Below, one piece after another: positions 48,801 to 60,400 of a stretch of 64,000 nt of DNA. The DNA is from Corella eumyota (Eukaryota; Chordata; Ascidiacea; Phlebobranchia; Corellidae). The DNA lies in the NCBI GenBank assembly GCA_963082875.1, contig OY720100.1, forward strand, positions 1,178,001 to 1,242,000. Reading direction: 5' to 3'. Each line of letters starts with the position of its first letter. The stretch's first letter is position 1. The notes under the pieces were generated by a model that did not search any database, was not told the origin of the DNA, and saw only the letters and a program-made list of their open reading frames with translations. The translations under genes were made by a program, and so were the position numbers.

Positions 48801-51800
48801 TAAAATTTCTGTGAATGTTTAAAGGCTTATTATTAGTTTAATATTACTGCATTTTTATACTTAATTAATTACAGATAATAGTAAATAGTTTTTTTTAACA
48901 AAATTGTTTTGTGTATAAAATCTTGTACACTTGAATAACTTATTTTAATCGTAAATTATTGTTAACATACTTGTATATTGTTAAAATGCTTGTGTAAAAA
49001 TATTTTTAAATATTGGTTAAGATTGTAACAAACCTAATACAATTAAAAGTTGTTGGTTGTCACTATTTGTCCTCAACAATTCCTCCAATCTGGCAGCACA
49101 TTCATCAAAAGTTTGAACCAATAACTACAAGTTAAAAAACTTGGTAATATAACATAACATCTTTAATAAAGTTAGTTATTTTAGCCAGGTTCTTGAATAC
49201 ATAACTCTATATAAAACTTATAAATTAGACCACCAAACAAAAAACTGGCAAAGTTAATTTTTTACTGAGTCAGGGTAACTGATGTTACTTTATGTTTAGG
49301 CTGTGTTGAAAAGACAACCCTTCCACATCGAGAATAAATAAACAAAATGCCTAGTTAAGTAACTTTAACATAAATCTTATAACCTCACCTGACAAGTATT
49401 ACTATATTCACATCTAGCTATAGTTGATATTTGCTCTAATTGTTGTTTAACAAACGACATATCATCCAATGGATTTTCTATTCCATCTCTGTAACATTTA
49501 AGTTAGTTTTTAAAAAAAAAATTTAAAATGAAAAATCTGCAAAACTTTTTTTGTTTTTAAAGTCATATTAACGTTATTATACTAGTATTAACTTAATATT
49601 ATATTATAAAACAAATTTATAATCTATATATAATAGAGAATAGCGGATGAAATATATGTATGTATGTATGTATGTCCAATTTAAAGACCTACAAAATTTA
49701 AAAAACTGCCATTTATGGTAAATAATCAAAAGCAAATATTAGTTGAGAGTTGTAGCCATATTATGACAATTACAATGCATTCTGTAGAGTGGGCTAATAA
49801 CTACAACTTTAATATAGAAAACCTATTTTTTATTTACAAATTGATAATTACCCTGATTTAAAAACTTTTTTTAATTAATCACTGTTACCTTAATATAACT
49901 TCAACAGAGTCCAGCCTTGAATCGAGATATGCTTTTAATATTTCGGGCATATAAGTCTCAAGTCTATGTGGCTCCGGTGCTTTTATATAAGGAACACTTG
50001 CCGCCATTCTCTGTTCAATAAAAATATTTAAATTATTCATATTTTTATATTTATTCTTAATTTTGTAATTCGGGGTTCAGTAACTATGTTTTTTTCGAAA
50101 TTTTATATGTCATTTTTTTTAATAAATATTTTGTAAATAATTTAACTGTAAGTTAGACAAAACTCTTAATGATTGAAATTTTTTTCCGTAAATATACAAT
50201 TAGAAATATTATCTATATATAATAAATTTTGATGAACAATATACACGTACATTTCTGTATGTACAATTTATAGACCTACAAATAAATAAAACTGTCATTT
50301 GTGGTGTGTGGGTAAATTATTGTTGGCAAATATTAGTTGAGAGTTGCGACCATGTTGCGACAACTAAAATGCTAACAATCAATTTTATATAATCTTTATA
50401 AACTGGCAGCTTGGTGTAGTGACAAGATAACTTGCTACACTATATAAGGCCCTGGGTTCAATCCCCATTGCTCTCATGCTGTAGCCCCCTTAAGTAAACA
50501 CAATTAACAGTATGAACTCCTGCTGAGCCAATACTTAATTAGCAGCATAATTATTAGGCAAATATATTCTAATTAATGTTACTCTATGTTTAAGTCGCAT
50601 ATTTGACCTTACCAAATCGAGGATAAAAATATACAAAAAAATATCCTTGTTACCTGCCATAAGCTTAATAAATAGTGAGCAGAGTTAGGAGAAAAATGCC
50701 ACATCCTTAGTGATGTCACAGTGAAGTTTGCCACCAACTGCATGCACTCTCCATAACATGAAGCCTTCACCATTTCTCCTAGTTGGTAGTTTGCTTTGAC
50801 GCGCGCCAACATGCGACAAAATTCATGGAAAGTTGCTTCATCAGACAATTTCTGCAGTTAATAAAACTTAGGTTGTAATTGAAAGTTTAAGTTGTTAAAA
50901 GATGTGTAAAAATATGTAAAGGTAACTTTTTATTTTTTTAGGAAAAATCTTAAATTACTTTTTCAACATCAATTGGGGTTAAAATTGGAATAAAATTATA
51001 AAAAATCTTTAAATAATAAAGCTTAGTGGAATGTACATGTAATTATTATTTATTTATATGCCTAAAAAATTAAAAAAACTGCCAGTTGTGGGGGCACAGG
51101 TAAATTTAATCGGGCAATTAGTTGCAATTAAAATCTGGTTTTACATGCAAGAAAAAACAATAATCAACCTGTGGATTTTCCAGTATTCCTTTTATACCCT
51201 TCATGATATCAGACAAGAACTTTGTACGTTCAACATTGTTAAACAAAGATCTTCGGACCGACACAATTTGTACCAAGCATGACATCACTACACTGCATAA
51301 ACTTACTGGCAACCTGTAAATAATATTTATTTAAATGCTTTTAAGACTGAAGTCTTAAGGTTAATCTTCAAGCCATACAAATAGGTAGGTCCAAAAAATA
51401 AACAAAATTATAACTAAACATTTTTTTTATAAATTTTTATCCTCCATATGAGAAGGTTCCCGCAGTCGATTTGTTTGGGCGAATTATGAACTCCGATCCA
51501 CCAAGATGCTACCGTAAGTTTTAAATTTTTTTTTTGTATATATCTTTATCCTCTTTGTGGGAAAGTCGATTGTGCGACTTAAACATAGAGTAACATCAGG
51601 TACCTTGACCCAGTCTTAAGTTGACTGTGGCAGTTTGAGATATTATAGATTATAATTGCCCGATAATTGAGTTGCTGATTAAATCTTGGCTTAGCAAGAG
51701 ATTATATCGGTTGTAGCGTCTACTTAAGGGTCCTACAGCACTAGAGCAGTGGGAATTGAACCCAAAAACTTATGTAGTGTAAAAAGTGTTCTGACTACTA

Positions 51801-54800
51801 CACCACACTGAAAAAAAACAAAAACTTACACATTGTAAAGATTTAGAAATAATTGCGATGTGCTAAGATCAACAAATGTTGAGCGCCATCCAGTGGGGAT
51901 TTGTACTGTACCGAGATCATCACCAGATTCGTCATACGAAGTTCCGATAAAGTCAAACGACAAACAAGTTAAAGTTAACCTTAACACTGCAGCAAGAAGT
52001 TCACACTAAAAACAAAAAAGAAATTAATTAAAAAAGGTTAATGTACTAATTACATTAATTAATTATTTTTTTAATTGAGGCAAAACTGTTAAGTTGTCAA
52101 TAGCTTAAACTAAGTACTAATAAGAAAATAATTAAAATATTTATCGCAAAACATAACTAATAACGAATTACCTAAAAATTAATCGTTATTAGCATAAAAT
52201 TTTACGGTTCTACAAACTACAACACAGAACAAAAAATAAAATGCAGAAATTGCAAAGACTGTTTTTTTTGTATTTGGGCAACTAAAGACATTTTCTAGAA
52301 GAAGGTTTGGGCTGGGGTTAATAAAAAGTTTTTTATTTTTGGTATTTGGTTTTTAATTAAATGACAGTATCACAAATAAACAATCAACGCATCCTAGGTG
52401 ATAATTAGTAAAACCCTAAATTTATATCATAAAATAAACAAAAAAACAAATGTATTAGAAAATAAAAACTAAATATTTACTCGATCATTTCCTTGTATGT
52501 TTTCACTTGAAGCTAGAGCTTGGGTCAACAAATTACAAGCAAGTTGAAATATCTCAAATAAAGTTGTGTCTCTGAACGAAGCAGTTATTTTACGATGTCT
52601 GGTTAAGGGCCGAGCATTATCTGATCTGTTTACATCAGACACTAACACGTTTAATAGTTGGACTCCAATTATACATTTTTCAGTATTGCCCTAAACAGAA
52701 TGTAAATTATATTTCAAATTTAAATGTTTTTAACAAAATTAAATAGTGTAAAAAAAACATAAAAATTTGGATTTTTAAAAATTAAATTCGTATTATAACT
52801 TAATTTTAGGCACTTTAATGTAATTATCATGTTTATATACAAAAAATAATGAAGAATACCAATTTATATCATATATAACAAATTGACTTAAAAATAACTG
52901 GCATACCTGCAGCGCCAATTAGTAGATAGGCTACTTTTTTTTTTGTATCTTTATCCTTGATGTGGGAAAGTCGAATGCGCGACTTAAACATAGAGTAACA
53001 TCAGTTACTCCGACCCAGTCTCGAGTTGCCTGTGGCAGTTTGGGATATTATAGATTATAATTGCCCGATAATTATGCTGCTGATTAAGTTCTGGCTCAGC
53101 AGGAGTTTGTACCGTTTATACCGCCTTACTCAAGGGCGCTACAGCATGAGAGCAGTGGGGATTGAACCCACGACCCCATGTGTGGTGTAGCAAGTGTTCT
53201 TACCACTACACCACGCTGCCGGTACTTGACTTCACTACATGAGGTTTGAGTTTTAATCCTCACTGCTGCTATACCATAATTGTGTATAATTTCAGTTAAT
53301 GATATCCCAAACTGGCTAAGTCAACTTAAGACTTGGTTTGAGGTAACAAATGTTACTCTATGTTTAGGCTGTGTAGTCAACCTTTTTACATAAAAAAAAA
53401 ATTGTCAAAAATACCAACTTGTAAGAACTTTGTGATGTCAGAAACGACATTGCGGAAGAACCATTCCTCCTTGGAACCATCGAACCATGACAACTTAGTG
53501 ATGCGTGCAAATAACAATTCCAATTCTTCTTCAACAAAGGAGGCCTGTTTTGTGCCCGTGTACAAATAATTAAGAACGTAATTTCCTAAACAGCAAAAAA
53601 AAAATTAATTTAGATTCAAAAAAAAAATTTAAATTTAATAACTTAAAATTGTCTAATATTTATTTTATATTTTTATTTTTTTTCAATATACAAAACAAAC
53701 ATTCAAACGTACTTATATCTAATCTGTCCTGTACTGAGAGGGGAATCCCCTGTTTTGTTACCCTCTTAGTTAGAGTAGATGATGATATCAATAAAGCATA
53801 AGGAGACTAAAATAATAAAAAAAATAAAATATAATTAGAATAAAAAGTAATAATTTATTGCTTTGTATATGAAAGTGAAATAATATATTTTGGATAAGTT
53901 ATGATTTACAAAAAAAATGAGATCAATTAAAAATGTTGAACAAAATTACAGTAACGATAAAAATCTACCTATATAAAGTGAAACTTAGTGGCTGATATGT
54001 ATATGTATGTCCAATTTATAGTCACACAAAATAAATAAAACTTTTGTGGTGCATGGGTATATTATCGCAGTTAAGTATTAACTAATAGCTGCAACCATAT
54101 TATGACAATTAAAATGCATATAACGACGATTAAAATTTTTCTAATTACCGCTGCACGTTGCAACAAATGTTGACATTTCTCCAGAACATGAGGATCGTTC
54201 ACAAGTTCAACTAAAACCTTCTCAGCTTGTTGTCGAACATTCGAGTCTCCTGTTTCATACATTGCTGAACATATTCGTTCCAGCTCCAACACCTCCTAAA
54301 AACAATATTTTGAATAAAAACAGAAAACTGGACATTGCCTGTTATTTTAAATGGTTTGATTTCTACTTGCCGAGCGAAAAACCAGCAGATTAACTTTTAG
54401 ACAATTATAATTAAACTTTTAAACTGGCAGGTCAACTTGAGGATAAGTGTTACAAATGCTACTCTATAAGTCATAAAGTTGGCCTTTCAACAATATAGAT
54501 AAACAATTATTTATATATACAAAATTTGTGGAAGTTTTTATGTTCAAAAATACATAGCAAATCTTAAATTGAGTTAATATTTAATTTATTACAATCCAAA
54601 CCACTTATTTTTTAGAATGTTGTCATGAGTTTTATTAAAAAATTTTAAGTTTTAGGAAAGTTAAAAATATATATATTCCAAACTAAATAATAAATATATT
54701 TAAACTATTTGATTCTGATTTGTTAAATAAAATAAACAGGATATTTTAATATTAATAATAATAATGACATAAATAATATTTTAAAACAATTTCCGGAATT

Positions 54801-54922
54801 GTTTTAGCATCCTGTAAAAATAATAAAATTAACATTTAGACAACAATTAGTTTATAAACAAAAAGTTTAACATTTTTACAAAGCATTTAACATCAAAATA
54901 ATGTAAACTGCACCTGTTCCAT
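42810..54922 (-). CDS. XPO7: Exportin-7 (RanBP16)
   Basis: A Ran-dependent nuclear exporter of the importin-beta superfamily. I read 26 coding exons (ends approximate): 54914-54922, 54149-54295, 53713-53806, 53419-53585, 52481-52690, 51830-52005, 51169-51313, 50654-50851, 49889-50010, 49389-49490, 49035-49126, 48514-48650, 47942-48051, 47746-47820, 47373-47520, 46888-46993, 46578-46676, 46387-46490, 46064-46146, 45824-45943, 45338-45553, 44641-44782, 43916-44110, 43593-43694, 43359-43495, 42810-42936. They give about 1,100 residues (human 1,087). Recognisable blocks include [105 protein letters not shown] and [20 protein letters not shown], ending [14 protein letters not shown]. The first coding exon holds only Met-Glu-Gln. 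Introns are full of SINE and MITE-like copies. Confidence 0.95.
43735..43900 (+). mobile_element. tRNA-derived SINE family A, decayed head, in an XPO7 intron
   Basis: Recognisable by GAGGTCCTGGGTTTGATTC (B-box), GCACTTAAGTAAGGTGCTGT and GAGCAGCTTAATGAAC. The body after this is lost. Confidence 0.6.
44155..44325 (-). mobile_element. tRNA-derived SINE family C in an XPO7 intron
   Basis: Minus-strand copy with GCATTGGTGCGGCTCGAACC (B-box reverse), AAGTTATCTGTAAACACCGG and a degraded A-box end ATGAACGCTTAACCC. Single tail, unlike the copies at 7270 and 25590. A shorter relative is near 43210-43310. Confidence 0.65.
44355..44500 (+). repeat. MITE-like repeat family B, XPO7 intron
   Basis: Contains ACAAAATAAATAAAACTGC, TGTGGTGCACAGGTAAATTAT, ACAAATATTAGTTGTGACCA and a final AATTAAAATGTAC. 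No tRNA-like boxes and no coding capacity. Other copies: 46210-46350, 48315-48475, 49625-49795, 50225-50380, 51020-51130 and 53975-54122. Confidence 0.65.
46210..46350 (+). repeat. MITE-like repeat family B, XPO7 intron
   Basis: Copy with CATTAAATAAAACTGCC, TGGTGCATTGGTAAACTAT and GCAAATATTAGTTGTGA, overlapping the intron before XPO7 exon 18. Confidence 0.6.
47060..47305 (-). mobile_element. tRNA-derived SINE family A in an XPO7 intron
   Basis: Minus-strand copy: GAGTAACATTTGTTATCC, ATTATAATTGCCCAATAATT, TTACTCAAGGGCACTACATC and a head ending TTCTTACCACTACACTG. Confidence 0.75.
48315..48475 (+). repeat. MITE-like repeat family B, XPO7 intron
   Basis: Copy with AAAGCTTGGAGGTATGTATG, AAAATAAATAAAACTTCC, GGGCAAATATTTAGTTAAG and a CCGTAGAGCAGGC end. 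Confidence 0.65.
49220..49345 (+). mobile_element. tRNA-derived SINE family A, tail fragment, XPO7 intron
   Basis: GAGTCAGGGTAACTGATGTT, then ACTTTATGTTTAGG and CCACATCGAGAATAAATA. The head is absent. Confidence 0.65.
49625..49795 (+). repeat. MITE-like repeat family B, XPO7 intron
   Basis: Copy preceded by a (GTAT)n run near 49660. Contains GTCCAATTTAAAGACCTAC, AAACTGCCATTTATGGT, AAGCAAATATTAGTTGAGAG and CTGTAGAGTGGGC. Confidence 0.65.
50225..50380 (+). repeat. MITE-like repeat family B, XPO7 intron
   Basis: Copy with GTACAATTTATAGACCTAC, AAACTGTCATTTGTGGTG and GGCAAATATTAGTTGAGAG, directly followed by a SINE at 50405. Confidence 0.65.
50405..50640 (+). mobile_element. tRNA-derived SINE family A, XPO7 intron
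   Basis: Plus-strand copy: GCAGCTTGGTGTAGTGAC, B-box CTGGGTTCAATCCCCATTGC, and GAGGATAAAAATATAC at the tail. A block before the tail is deleted. It ends just beside the donor of the exon at 50654. Confidence 0.8.
51020..51130 (+). repeat. MITE-like repeat family B, partial copy
   Basis: Retains AAAGCTTAGTGGAATGTAC, AAACTGCCAGTTGTGGGGGC and GGGCAATTAGTTGC only. Confidence 0.5.
51528..51812 (-). mobile_element. tRNA-derived SINE family A, near full-length, XPO7 intron
   Basis: Minus-strand copy from the TATATCTTTATCCTC tail end to a degraded head (GACTACTACACCACACTG). Reads against the copy at 50405-50640. Confidence 0.8.
52262..52405 (+). mobile_element. Diverged half-copy of the foldback element
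   Basis: GGTATTTGGTTTTTAATTAA followed by ATGACAGTATCACAAATAAA and CAATCAACG parallels the spacer and right-arm start of the element at 42283-42612 (TGACAGCATCCTTAAATAAA, CAGCCAACG). The rest of the arm is missing. Confidence 0.5.
52935..53222 (-). mobile_element. tRNA-derived SINE family A, best-preserved copy
   Basis: Minus-strand, end to end. Head GGCAGCGTGGTGTAGTGGTA with AGAACACTTGCTACACC, B-box GTGGGTTCAATCCCCACTGC, body GGCGGTATAAACGGTACAAA, and tail CCCACATCAAGGATAAAGAT plus A-run. It most closely represents the family consensus seen in this window. A further fragment of the family in the opposite orientation follows at 53225-53385. Confidence 0.88.
53975..54122 (+). repeat. MITE-like repeat family B, XPO7 intron
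   Basis: Copy with GTATGTCCAATTTATAGTCA, AAAATAAATAAAACTTTTGT and AACCATATTATGACAATTAA. Confidence 0.6.
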
Positions 54923-57445
54923 ATTTTGTTTTTTATCTTCGTTTAGAACAAAATCCAAAAATTGATTTTTTAAATAACAGATATTTTACGATAAACTAAA
55001 AACAAATATTATTTGTTATTAAAATATATAAAGTGTTTATCTAAGTCTTATTTAGGATAGCCTGACAATAATTGCATGCAATACAAAAAATATATATTGA
55101 CTGGTTTTTACAATGTCTTAAACCAACAATAGTGCAAAGAGTTTAATTATTTCAAGAGAAGAGTTAGAAAAGAGGACAACTGAAAAATTAAACAACATAA
55201 ACTTATCCTTTCTCAAAATGCTTTTTTAATATCCGTCAAACTTTCAACCTTAATTTTAATAATAGGGGGCAGTACTAAAATACGAGATGCGAGAAGTTTC
55301 AAGGTGGGGAAATACCGAAGCCATATGAACGTTAACAAAAAATCGCTAAATACAAAATAAGATGGAATTTTTATACCCTTCCCTTATCTTCCCTTGTGCT
55401 TTATATTCAATTTTGCATCATTCTTTGACCTTTAAAGTCGATCCGGCATCATCCCTCAGCTCTTTAGGTAAATACCGCATTCATCATGAAGTAAAATACA
55501 AAAATGTCATTCCGTAAACGCATTCCGCAAATTTTTGTTAACATTTACATATGGTCCCACACTATCCCACATCCTGTACTTAAGTATTGTCCATAATAGG
55601 TCACTTAAAAAAAAGTTGTTTAGAGAATATGTCTTTTTGGCTATTTAGGTAAAATTGTTTTCAATAACTGGGCTCTGCATGTTCAATTTATAATTCTACT
55701 TTAGTAGAGTTTGTAATATTACAATAAAAAAACATGATTTCAACAAAATTACCAATTTAAATTTAAACAAGTAACTGTCTGACTGTTTAAAAAAATACAA
55801 AACCCTTTGATACCATTTGATCAGATCTGCAGATAGTAAACGACGTAACGTTATAACAAAACCTTTTAATAAAAGTGAACCTTTAACAAAGTGTTAGTTA
55901 ATGTAGAACCTTTTTATCTTGTTTTAGAAAAAGTATTAAAGTAAATACAACCCGCTTAGTTGGTTTGTTAACAAATTGGGAAAACGTGACTTCTGCATTT
56001 TTGTTGTCAGCGCAATGGAGTATGGACACAGCCACGTGACTTTTCATATTTTTTATTTTTTAGTAAACAAATTATATTAAGGATAAATCCAAACATAAGG
56101 ATAAATCTAAACAGGATTATAAATTATTATTAGAAAAAATATTTTAAAGTTTCCATAAATGCTGGCTGCTTTGTCTAGTAGCTTGAACACTTTGCTACAC
56201 TGCATGAAGTCAATGGTTTGATTCCCGCTGTTTAAAATGCTGTAGGGCTAATGGGTTATAGGGTAACGTCGCAACAACAGTAAAGTTAACTTTTAAGTTG
56301 ACTTCAGGGTGGTTAGTTAACGTAACATAAAATTCTGTTATGTGATTTTCGTTTTTGTCACCTTTTTATGCATTTTAGTATGTTTAATATTTTATCTTTG
56401 CAATTTTTCACCCTAATTTTTAAATAGTTTAAATTCGTAAATAAATATAACAAATTACAAAGATGCAACATACATATAAATCAAGTTAAATTTTGCTAGT
56501 TTCTAGTTTGTGCTGCCTATACACGCAATTTAATTTAACACAATTTATTTATTAAATTTTTTTTTTTAATAACTACTTCAAAGTGCATATATATGTAAAG
56601 CAAATGCATTCTACTACCTACAACAAGAATTTGGTTAACTGTTAGAAAAAGGTTAAGGACAAAACATGCAACCCTTTATATGTGATGTAAGCGGGACAAA
56701 AAATTGGCTAAATACTAGTATTTCAATGTACAAGCTAAAATAAGATCAAAATGTTAAAATAAAATATTTACACATTGATTTGTTACAAGTAATACATTTG
56801 GTTTTAGCAATATTTAATAACTATCAGAGTTTAATTTATAACACATTTGAATTTTAAATGTAAAAAATTTGTATCAAAAACAGAAATAAAATTAATTGTA
56901 TAAATAAATCTGAGAATATTAAAGTGCATAAAATTTTAAAAAAGGTGCAAAAAAACAGTGGAATTATAGTTCAAAAAATGGAAAGAAAAAAATAGATTTA
57001 TTTAACAAATAAATACAGTTCAAAAAAATACGGTTGTAAATAATGAACTATAGTTTCAAAAACAAAAAAATTATATTAACAAAAAACATAAAAAAAAATT
57101 TTTTGAACCCATTTTTCAGGTGTTGATATCATGATAAACAATCGTTTAAAATTTGATACCAATCTTTCATGTTCGATTTTTAGATTGACATTAAAAGGTA
57201 AAACAATGCATATTCAAGATAAGAAGTCAGATTATAAATGTAAACTATAAGTTGTATAAAAAGATAAAAATATGATAGAAATAACAATGCATAAAGATTA
57301 AATCAAAAAATTAAAATGCATAAAAATTTACCAAGGGCAAAAAAAAAAACTTTACATGTTTTAACATAAAGTAAAACTTAATAACAGTTATAAACAATAA
57401 CAGCAATAAAAAAAATTGAAACTACACTTATATTACAAAAAGTTA
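54923..57445. other. Spacer between the LRR-ZU5-UPA gene and XPO7
   Basis: It should contain the XPO7 promoter (roughly 54923-56050). Two CACGTGAC or ACGTGAC boxes near 55985 and 56033 stand out. A decayed SINE family A copy lies at about 56160-56340 (TTTGATTCCCGCTG). No gene seen. Confidence 0.5.
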
Positions 57446-60400
57446 CTAGCCTAATATATCTTTTACATCAGTACCTACATGGGACCCTGGCTGTGCATTA
57501 ATCTCCTTCACCTCATCAGCAAATAAATTGCTATCAGTTATATTATTCTCACTGAAATTGTTAGCTACAATAAAATAAAAGATATTTAAAAAGCAATACA
57601 ACATTTAGAGGCAGTTAATTTAAAGCATGCACAAAGCATTACTTTTAATGAAGGTATTTAAATAAAATATTAACAAACATAAAACTTAATATTATTCTTT
57701 AAATTTTTTTTAAATATACCAGTGGATGTTGATTTAATCTCAGCATTGCCTTCAATATGAGTGTTGTGAAATATTTGATTGGTATTTTCTAAACAACATT
57801 TAAAAGGGTTATATTAAATAAAGAAGATTATTTAATAATATAAGTCTATAAATTTCATTTCAAATATCTATAAAATGTCTTCTTAGGTGTATTATAAGTA
57901 ATTGAATTTAAAAAATGTTTTTATTTTCTTAAAATTACTTTTTATAGGCCCATGCAAGGTTGATGATGAAGGACTGGTGCATAAAGAATGATATCTCAAT
58001 TTGCCCTTTGTTACCTTGCATGTAAACAAGTTTTTAAACGAACATGTGAAAAATTTTCCAGCAGGGTTTGTGTCAACAGCATCTTTTTTTGGTATAATTT
58101 CAATTTCATAAGTTTTTAACACTTGGTACTTGTGTATTTCAGAATATGTCTCAAAATCATCATGAGTGATTGTAAGTTCAACCCTGTCTGTGACTTTGTC
58201 AATGGGCCAACTAAAGTTAAATTTCAATGTTAAATTAAACACTAAGGAACAACTTAAGTTATTTTAGTAAAATATAAATTTACAAATTAAAAAATAATGA
58301 ATAAAATTTGTTTCTGTACCAAAACAAAAATTTATAAATCAAACTTTTAAACAAGCTTAAAAGATATATTATATATAAGTTTTATTGCAAAAATTTTTTA
58401 AAAAGCATAAATTAATTTTGTAAAACATTTACCTTAACTTCATCGTAAATATATCCGGTTTTTCAACTAAATCTTCTCTAATCACTAATTTTAAATGCGA
58501 GTTTTTCTTTTCTAAGTAGCAATAATAAGTGTGGGTCTTTTTAGTTTCTAGGTTTTCATATTGTGATACGACATGAAACCTAAAGACATACAAAACAAAA
58601 CTTACTTTATACTAAAATAAAAAAAAATATTTGTTAATACAACAGCAGATTTACCAGTTCAATGTGTCAGTAAAAAATGAAATCCAGTTGGAATCACGAT
58701 TGCCAACACGTTCATCATATTCATGTTCGGAATCTAATTGAATCCAATCTTTACCATCTTTGCTACTTTCAACCTTTAAAACTTTACATTTATAAAACAA
58801 AGCTCTAGCACGAATTTTTAATTAAAATAATTATAACATGACTTTAGAATCTATAACATGTTAATAACAAAAAAATATTTACAATAAAATAACAATCTCC
58901 AGTTTCAGTTGTTGTATGAAACGGGGTATGAAGAGATATCTTTACTGGTTTTTTAAACTTTAATCCGATGGGCAAGCATTCATATTGTTGAGTTATTATA
59001 AGTCTAGGATCATCCTAAAATAAATCAGGCTATAAGGTATATTTATCAGTTTAAGCAAACCTTTTAAAAAATACACATTCACAACTTTTTAAAATTAGCA
59101 TTAATAGAATTCTAGTTTAAATTTATTTTGATAAGGTTTTTATCATTTTAAAAAAATAACATAACTCCCTTTTTTAAACATTTTTGTGTTTATTTGTAAG
59201 TGATTTGCAAACCTCATTAAATTCAACATGTTTGTTCCAAAGAATTGGATTAATAGTAATATCAACCCCTTCTTCAATTGCGTCTTTGGGAATATCAATA
59301 ACAATTTTGTTTCCTTTTTTTCCTACTCTACCACCCCCTTTTCCAATCCATTTGGTGATACTGCTGGCTTATAAACAACAGTTTTTCCAATGTTTTAACA
59401 AATGTTAAAAAATCATACTAAATTATACTTTAAAACCATGTACAACAAATAAAAAACTTTGGCATGATCTTTTCATTTTTTGTTTAGTTATTTTTAGTAT
59501 TAAAAAAAATATATTTAACAAAAATAACATTTATTAAACCTTTTTTAATTAACTGGATTTGTTTATCTTTAACAGTTTGAGTCTTCTGTAACATAAAAAA
59601 CAAACTAGTACTAGTAACTAAAATTATTACTTTAAACTGTTAAAACAATTAGAATAAAATTCAAAACATATTTACAAACAGACCAAATTTGTAATAACTA
59701 AAACCAACAGCAAATATGTTAACAAAATAAGTAAATTCACGAACTCACTTTTGCTTCAGGTTTATATTGTTTAGTAGTTGAATTCTGTACAGTCTTTACA
59801 CCTAAAAGATTACAAGTGTTATAATAATATCACAATACAGAGATAATTTATTGGATTACATTAAACAACTAAAGTGTAAAAATTAAAATGTTTGACTAAA
59901 GTGTAAAATTTTCCATATTTTATTTTAATTATAGACAATTTAAACACAAGAATACCTTCAATTTTTAGTATTAGGCGATAGAGAAACATTTTATTTATTC
60001 TATATTAAATATATAATAAAAAGTAAAAAAATACCTTGTTCTGGTGCAGTATTAAGCTCTTCAGGTGTTAACTGGGCATCAGCCTATTTGATAAATTAAT
60101 AAAATTATTTTATAGTAATGTATAAGGATAATAGCGCAATCATTTATAAACTTGGTGATTTAACACTTTTCTATTAAAAAAAATAAAACTAATTACATTA
60201 ATATTAAAATAAAACATTAAAAAGCATACTGAAATTAACCATTTTAATGTTGCAAATTTTATAATAATCTTACTGTTGTTTCAAGTCTTTGTTGTTTGGG
60301 AAAAATCAAATCATCGGAACTGCTCTCTACACATTTTCTTTTAGCTATAAAATTATTACAACCGTTTTATTGGTTGTTTTTTCGTATATTTAATAAAAAA

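Noticed and set aside
52935-53222. Possible tRNA gene in the SINE head
   Set aside because: A and B boxes are present, but no full cloverleaf or aminoacyl stem. The same sequence recurs as the head of many dispersed SINEs.
53360-53569. 69-codon plus-strand frame
   Set aside because: Antisense to the XPO7 exon at 53419-53585, which matches exportin-7 closely.
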